Assembly (NCBI GenBank): GCA_964480565.1 | Contig: CAYZSU010000071.1 | Span: 1-11,341 of the forward strand | Length of the DNA: 11,341 nt | Reading direction: 5' to 3' | Source: CAYZSU01 sp964480565 | GTDB lineage: Bacteria > UBA10199 > 2-02-FULL-44-16 > JAAZCA01 | In this document: positions 7,124 to 11,341 of the stretch, one piece after another | How positions within the stretch are numbered: the stretch's first letter is position 1 | Layout of the letters: each line of letters opens with the position of its first letter | The notes under the pieces: generated by a model | The model's input: the letters and a program-made list of their open reading frames with translations, nothing else | What the model was told of the DNA's origin: nothing | The model's database searches: none | Translations under genes and position numbers: made by a program

Positions 7124-7989
7124 GTAAGCCCATACCCAAAATGACTGATTTGTCTAGTATAGTGACTGGTATTTTGAAAATGTTGCCACAAGCGCCAGAG
7201 CTTCATAAACGTGACCATCCAACGTTTATACTATTGGATCATATTGTGCGAAATTATTTTCAATCACTAATAGATGATGAATTATGCGTATTTCCATATG
7301 AGGGAATGATATGGCCCTATCATGATTTGGGGAGACTCAATAGCCGTGACTTCTTTGGCTTAGATGAGATTGTCTTGCATCTTTATTATTATGCCAATCG
7401 TCAGCACTATTCAACGGCTATGGATATTGGGGCCAATATTGGCATTGATGCGATGATACTTGCCAAACTCGGTTATAAAGTAATTGCATATGAGCCGGAT
7501 CCGGATTTATTTGCTGTTCTATCGAAGAATATGGCTATCAATCAAGTTGAGATTGATGCACGTCCATATGCAATTTCAGATGAGGATGGCACATGTGCAT
7601 TTCGCCGGGTGGCAGGAAATGTTACTGCCAACCATATTGAAGGCGCGCGTGATTATTTTGGTGAATCAGAGCTGATTAATGTAGCAATGGTAAATGCAGC
7701 GTCATTGATGGATTGTCCCGATCTAGTGAAAATTAATGTGGAAGGCCATGAAAAAATAATCGTCAAATCATTGCCTGATTTATTTTGGCAGCATGCGGAC
7801 GCATTCATTGAAATTCATGATCCAATAAATGCTGCAGAAATATATAATTTCTTTAAGGATAAAGATCATTATATCTTCGCACAGAAACTAGGTTGGCAAT
7901 GCGTTCATGATATATCCGATATGCCGATATCCAATAAGGAAGGCTATGTGTTTATATCATTGAAAGATCATATGAACTGGGAGATATAA
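7120..7989 (+). CDS. FkbM-family SAM-dependent methyltransferase
   Basis: A 289-residue protein starting at GTG, with GGAG 5 nt upstream and a GTGA overlap with the radical SAM stop. The first 95 residues are a lead region of the kind seen in many FkbM proteins. The SAM domain follows: motif I MDIGANIGID (residues 101-110), acidic strand-2 end in AYEPDPDLF, an AISDEDG loop, then DLVKINVEGHE with the Asp/Glu residues typical of the family, and AFIEIHD near the C-terminus. The family (Methyltransf_21) is named after the FK506/rapamycin O-methyltransferase and is very common in polysaccharide loci, where it is thought to O-methylate sugars. Classification is strong; the methylated position is unknown. 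It abuts the aminotransferase start with no gap. Confidence 0.87.
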   Translation: MSKPIPKMTDLSSIVTGILKMLPQAPELHKRDHPTFILLDHIVRNYFQSLIDDELCVFPYEGMIWPYHDLGRLNSRDFFGLDEIVLHLYYYANRQHYSTAMDIGANIGIDAMILAKLGYKVIAYEPDPDLFAVLSKNMAINQVEIDARPYAISDEDGTCAFRRVAGNVTANHIEGARDYFGESELINVAMVNAASLMDCPDLVKINVEGHEKIIVKSLPDLFWQHADAFIEIHDPINAAEIYNFFKDKDHYIFAQKLGWQCVHDISDMPISNKEGYVFISLKDHMNWEI

Positions 7990-9207
7990 ATGCTCGATGA
8001 ACGATTGGCAATTGATGGTGGCTGTCCATACCGCAACAACCCATGGCCATGTCGGAAATTATTTGGCGAGGAGGAATTGCAGGCAGTGCAGTCTGTATTT
8101 CATCATGCGTGGGATAGTGGTCAGGATTTTGGTTTTCAGGGGGTTTTTGAAGAAGAGTATACCAAGGCTTTTTCCGCATATTATGGCGGTGGGTATGCGG
8201 ACGGCGTATGCTCTGGGTCGGTTGCAAATTTTAGTGCGATGCAGGCATTAAACTTGCCCAAAGGGTCTGATGTGATTGTATCGCCAGTGACTGATCCTGG
8301 CGGTATTGCACCGGTGATTTTAGCGGGGCATCAACCAGTAATTGCCGATGCCATACCAGGTAGCTATAATATTGGTCCAGAGGAATTTGAACAGGCTATT
8401 ACACCAAATACAAAAGCCGCATTGATTGCTCATATTGGGGGTATTCCATTGCCAATGACAGAAATTATGGCGATTGCTAATCATCATAATATTAAAGTTG
8501 TTGAAGATTGCTCACAGGCGCATGGTGCACAAATTGATAGTCAGTATGTGGGTACTTTTGGGCATTTAGCAACATTTTCAACCATGTATTCCAAGATGCA
8601 TGCTACCGGTGGTTGCGGCGGAGTTGTTTTTACAAGAGATAAAGACTTGTATTGGAATGTGCGTTCATGCGCAGATCGTGGAAAGGTATTTTCTTCCGGA
8701 AATATCATGCATGAAAAAAATCCATCGCTCAATTTGTTTCCTGCATTAAATGTAAATATGGATGAACTGTCTGCAGCAATTGGTATGTCTACATTAAAGC
8801 GATTACCTGAGATGGTTGCTCGGCGACAGGATATTGTTGATGATTTGCAAAGACGCTTTAAATCACTATCAAGTGTTCAAATCGTTCACGCATCAGAGCA
8901 TGTCATGCCATCATGGTTCTTTGTTCCTATTTGCGTGGATGAATCGGTTTTATGCGTGGATAAACGACAATTTGCAATTGCACTAGCCAAAGAGGGTGTA
9001 TGGATTAACCCGCATTATCCCTATGTTGTATCAGAGTGGGACTGGATGATGCCATATATAAGTGATCATTTAATGAGTACCCCCAATGCAGTACGTTTTC
9101 GAAATACGAGTTTTAATCTTCTATTTCATGAGCAATTTTTATCGTCTGATTTGGATGATATTATGGGATGTTTTCAAAAAATAGAATCGCATTATCTGAA
9201 GGGATAA
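7990..9207 (+). CDS. DegT/DnrJ/EryC1 family PLP-dependent sugar aminotransferase
   Basis: A 405-residue fold-type I PLP enzyme of the DegT/DnrJ/EryC1/StrS family. Seen: GSVANFSAMQAL near residue 76, whose Gly-Ser and following residues normally hold the PLP phosphate; VVEDCSQAHGA with Asp173 contacting the pyridine nitrogen; and MYSKMHATGGCGG with Lys202 in the position of the PLP-binding lysine. The lysine argues for an aminotransferase, since the ColD-type dehydratases of this family have histidine there. The C-terminal part contains the NVNMDELSAAIG segment, equivalent to the common N-x-R-M-x-E-x-x-AA-x-G signature, with Val-Asn in place of the arginine pattern. The family transfers an amino group, usually from glutamate, to a keto group of a nucleotide sugar. 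GGGAG lies 6 nt before the ATG, which directly follows the FkbM stop. Substrate not deducible. Confidence 0.88.
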   Translation: MLDERLAIDGGCPYRNNPWPCRKLFGEEELQAVQSVFHHAWDSGQDFGFQGVFEEEYTKAFSAYYGGGYADGVCSGSVANFSAMQALNLPKGSDVIVSPVTDPGGIAPVILAGHQPVIADAIPGSYNIGPEEFEQAITPNTKAALIAHIGGIPLPMTEIMAIANHHNIKVVEDCSQAHGAQIDSQYVGTFGHLATFSTMYSKMHATGGCGGVVFTRDKDLYWNVRSCADRGKVFSSGNIMHEKNPSLNLFPALNVNMDELSAAIGMSTLKRLPEMVARRQDIVDDLQRRFKSLSSVQIVHASEHVMPSWFFVPICVDESVLCVDKRQFAIALAKEGVWINPHYPYVVSEWDWMMPYISDHLMSTPNAVRFRNTSFNLLFHEQFLSSDLDDIMGCFQKIESHYLKG

Positions 9208-9209
9208 TT

Positions 9210-10892
9210 ATGCCGACAGATTTTTTAATTCAATTGTGTGATGACCATACGTCAATTGCATGTGATACATTACAGTTTAATAAACCCATGCCCTATAATT
9301 TGTCGATTTTATCTGACAATGATGCGGATAATGTTGCATTGTTTTCCACTATTTTATTGCTTCACCATGTATTCGATATTGCATGTGATCAGCCTGGTGT
9401 CATTATATCCTGTCAGTGTGAGAATCAATCCACACGCATTGCACCGGGTGTTGCGCAGTTTATTACAGGAATGATGCAAAAAACACTTAGATGCATGCAG
9501 TCCATTCAAAGAAAATCTATTGATAATAAAAAATGGTTGTTTGTGAATGTCAATGATAATGCCAGATATAAGGCCTTGGCAGATGAGTTAAAGCAGCGTG
9601 CAGCAGATTGTATGATATATCATAATATTCAGGATGGCTGGGATGTGACTGCTCGAAAATACACGCATGCGGGCTCTCATACGACAGTGGATACGATGTT
9701 GAGCTGGATTCAGAATGATCAAATTACGGATATTGTGAGTTTTAATTCATATGTGTGCATGCAGTATTTAAAAAAAGAGGGCGTGTTTTTGCCAGCAATT
9801 TTAAAGGCTGCTCATGTCAATGTTCATCAGTTTGATAATGATGTATATGATTCATTTGAATTAGGTACATTGCAAAAACGTACATTTCATTATGGACATA
9901 TGCATCGCTATATTGTGCCATGGGTGTATGAAAAGGATATCAATCACAAATTAGATTTGTCTCCTATATCAAGTGCTGTCTTGCCAAATGCATATGATCG
10001 TCCCATGAGTGCGTCTACATTTCAATTACGAAAAATTACAGATGTATTGGTGTTTAGCCATTCGCGTATTCAGATGGTCAAACAAATGCTGCCATTGATA
10101 GTAGATGTATTGTCAATGCTTGGCGAGGATGATGTGCTGCGGCGAATTATGCTCTGGTATTTAAGTTTAAAGCAATTGGTATTGGAGCAAATGGACATTC
10201 ATTCATCGGAAAGCGCGGTGTTGTTAAGCCGATTATACAGACTATTCTATGCGACATGCCACTTTTTGAAGTATGTGATGATCCACTCGATTGGTAGCGC
10301 GGATGTTAAAATTTATGGCGATGACGGATGGCAGTCTATTTTTCCTGATCAATATCAAAATGCCTATCTATCAAAGGCGCAAATGAGTGAGGTGCTTGAT
10401 CACCCCACTGTTATGCGCATGATTGTGAGCCAGAGTTTTCATTATTTTGATGGTGGTCCAATCAGTGATGCCATATCCGATGCTGGGATGTTTATTAGCT
10501 ATCCCACATTAACGTATCTGGATGAACTGTCGCCACTAAAACAAATGGAAATTGATTCACCAATGCATATCGACAGCCTGCTTCAGTCCTTGCCTGATAT
10601 TGCGATGCAAACGGATTTTCAGAAAGCATTTTCCCGATTAAATAACTATTACTTGTGTGATATGAATGCGACAATAGAGCGCGTATATACAGGGCAGTCA
10701 TCATATGAGGGTGAGATTGTAAATGCGACCTTGGATCAGCAATTAGTAGCACATGTGTCAGATTTTTTAACACATCACGGATCAATACTACAGAAAAGTG
10801 TTCAATTGATTGCCCATCCTGAAACATGTGGGGTGGATATATCAAAAAGCCCATATGCAAATGCGCCATTTTTAAAGGCGCTTTGTTGTTGA
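9210..10892 (+). CDS. Probable glycosyltransferase (CgeB-like / GT4-like C-terminal domain), last gene of the operon
   Basis: A 560-residue protein I do not recognise as a whole. The C-terminal half recalls CgeB-like glycosyltransferases: VKIYGDDGW (366-374) in place of the usual hxhYGxxW, a following QNAYLSKAQMSEVLDHPTV stretch where such proteins have the 'monitor/path' segment, then DGGPISDAISDAGMFISYP (about 414-432), like the conserved R-x-F-D-hhh-x-G-hhh-h-hh region near the donor site. The N-terminal ~200 residues do not show a clear motif; WLFVNVNDNARYKALADEL (about 108-126) may be a Rossmann strand-helix start. No signal peptide or membrane helix is seen. An in-frame ATG at 9168 lies inside the aminotransferase gene; 9210 is chosen because AAGGG sits 6 nt before it, 2 nt after the previous stop. 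As the last gene it probably transfers the finished sugar (inference). Confidence 0.55.
   Translation: MPTDFLIQLCDDHTSIACDTLQFNKPMPYNLSILSDNDADNVALFSTILLLHHVFDIACDQPGVIISCQCENQSTRIAPGVAQFITGMMQKTLRCMQSIQRKSIDNKKWLFVNVNDNARYKALADELKQRAADCMIYHNIQDGWDVTARKYTHAGSHTTVDTMLSWIQNDQITDIVSFNSYVCMQYLKKEGVFLPAILKAAHVNVHQFDNDVYDSFELGTLQKRTFHYGHMHRYIVPWVYEKDINHKLDLSPISSAVLPNAYDRPMSASTFQLRKITDVLVFSHSRIQMVKQMLPLIVDVLSMLGEDDVLRRIMLWYLSLKQLVLEQMDIHSSESAVLLSRLYRLFYATCHFLKYVMIHSIGSADVKIYGDDGWQSIFPDQYQNAYLSKAQMSEVLDHPTVMRMIVSQSFHYFDGGPISDAISDAGMFISYPTLTYLDELSPLKQMEIDSPMHIDSLLQSLPDIAMQTDFQKAFSRLNNYYLCDMNATIERVYTGQSSYEGEIVNATLDQQLVAHVSDFLTHHGSILQKSVQLIAHPETCGVDISKSPYANAPFLKALCC
10863..10890 (+). terminator. Candidate Rho-independent terminator overlapping the end of the last operon gene
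   Basis: GCGCC (10863-10867) and GGCGC (10877-10881) form a perfect 5-bp GC-only stem around an ATTTTTAAA loop that can close further by A-T pairs. It is followed by TTTGTTGTT. The hairpin lies within the last ten codons of the 9210-10892 gene, and the T-rich tract runs into its TGA. The orientation fits termination of the + strand operon; read from the other strand there is no T-run. The short stem and interrupted T-tract make it moderate evidence only. Confidence 0.5.
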
Positions 10893-10970
10893 TGTCTGGC
10901 ACTGCAGTGCACATGAGGTCTTTAGCGCCAATGGGCGAGTCATGTACATGCTGTTTTAGAAATATCAATA
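10893..10970. other. Convergent intergenic region with two perfect palindromes
   Basis: The 78 bases between the two converging genes hold GCACTGCAGTGC (10899-10910), a perfect 12-base palindrome, CATGTACATG (10941-10950), a perfect 10-base palindrome, and a small CGCC/GGCG hairpin (10926-10929 with 10934-10937). None is followed by a clear T-run. They may be protein-binding sites, weak bidirectional transcription-stop structures or chance. No gene or RNA is supported here. Confidence 0.35.
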
Positions 10971-11341
10971 CTACAGAATATCCGATAATGTGAGGATATG
11001 ATTAAAGAAGCGGCTGTTCTGTACAGCTTTTGTCACGCCAGATGCTGATATAAGTGCTGTTTCAATGGTGATATGATTGGGCTTTGGCAGGCTTTTTATT
11101 TTTTCCTGTACTTCATGCACAACTGTCATACCTATTGGACTCTTTGTATATTTGTATTCAATAACGGTCCATGTGTCATCCCGGCGCATGAGTAAATTGT
11201 CAATTTGAACGCCCTTTGTTCTGTCAGTGTAACGCTGAAAAAATGGGCCAAAGGCGTGTAGGTCACCTAGCGATAAATCGAGTTTGCCTAGAATTGTGAG
11301 TAGGGAATCCTCACATAATCGCTCAAATGCGAATCCATAAT
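10971..11341 (-). CDS. C-terminal part of an ATPase with a PD-(D/E)XK nuclease-like domain (partial; 5' end beyond the window)
   Basis: Read on the minus strand, the frame is open from the right window edge (first full codon ends at 11337) to a TAG at 10971-10973, giving about 122 residues without an initiator. It begins YGFAFERLCEDSLL, contains GPFFQRYTDRTKG, then GVQIDNLLMRRDD and WTVIEYKYTKSPIG. The Asp in QIDNLL and the Glu-x-Lys in IEYK form the D-(x)n-E-x-K core of the PD-(D/E)XK fold. This arrangement matches the C-terminus of AAA ATPases annotated as 'archaeal ATPase/DUF234-type', which have an N-terminal P-loop ATPase domain that would lie outside this window. Their cellular role is poorly known; some are found near mobile or toxin-like genes. 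It is convergent with the sugar operon and appears functionally separate. A start at the internal ATG at 11189 would cut the domain and is not favoured. Confidence 0.7.
   Translation of the reverse strand, partial: YGFAFERLCEDSLLTILGKLDLSLGDLHAFGPFFQRYTDRTKGVQIDNLLMRRDDTWTVIEYKYTKSPIGMTVVHEVQEKIKSLPKPNHITIETALISASGVTKAVQNSRFFNHILTLSDIL

Noticed and set aside
7990..9207. DegT-family gene as a ColD-like PLP dehydratase
   Set aside because: Lys202 is present where ColD-type dehydratases have histidine, so aminotransferase is the better call.
10495..10968. 157-codon minus-strand open frame opposite the end of the last operon gene
   Set aside because: It lies almost wholly antisense to a well-supported coding sequence, has no recognisable domain, and its composition follows from the opposite strand.
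1..11341. tRNA, rRNA, CRISPR arrays, transposase genes or phage attachment sites
   Set aside because: I looked for clustered direct repeats, tRNA-like TTCRA arms with CCA ends and transposase motifs and saw none that could be supported.

Overview
The window is a compact run of ten co-directional (+ strand) genes at 1-10892, followed by the 3' end of one convergent gene on the minus strand at the right edge. Neighbouring + strand genes mostly overlap or lie within about 25 nt of each other, so they look like one operon; the single larger gap (4256-4429) holds a 132-bp inverted-repeat element. Base composition is low to mid 40s % GC by eye. The gene types are those of a bacterial surface-polysaccharide (O-antigen, capsule or glycoprotein-glycan) locus: a heptose-bisphosphate phosphatase, a nucleotide-sugar type SDR, a DegT/DnrJ/EryC1 aminotransferase, an FkbM methyltransferase and a probable CgeB-like glycosyltransferase. 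A Gram-negative host is likely, but the sequence alone does not let me name a genus.

Left block (1-4255): GmhB-like HAD phosphatase, extended SDR, the alpha and beta subunits of a thiamine-diphosphate E1 component of 2-oxoacid-dehydrogenase type, and a class I SAM methyltransferase. No lipoyl E2 or E3 gene is next to the E1 pair, which suggests the pair is used for carboligation or acyl transfer onto a sugar rather than for central metabolism. Middle: the inverted-repeat element (4256-4387), then a strong Shine-Dalgarno sequence and a medium-chain zinc alcohol dehydrogenase that keeps the catalytic zinc ligands but lacks the four-cysteine structural-zinc lobe. Right block (5498-10892): a B12-binding-domain radical SAM enzyme, FkbM methyltransferase, PLP aminotransferase and a 560-residue probable glycosyltransferase, ending in a hairpin that overlaps the last codons. 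The convergent gene (10971 to beyond the right edge) is the C-terminal part of an ATPase of the type that ends in a PD-(D/E)XK nuclease-like domain; it looks unrelated to the sugar genes and probably marks the locus boundary.

Working model (inference): a heptose or other nucleotide-linked sugar is made from precursors supplied elsewhere (no nucleotidyltransferase, dehydratase, isomerase or kinase is seen here). The SDR and ADH adjust its redox state or stereochemistry, the E1 pair adds a carbon branch, the radical SAM enzyme and the two methyltransferases add further carbon or methyl groups, the DegT enzyme adds an amino group, and the last gene transfers the product to a glycan. The combination of an orphan E1 pair, a B12 radical SAM enzyme and a structural-zinc-less ADH in one sugar operon is the most interesting system in the window.
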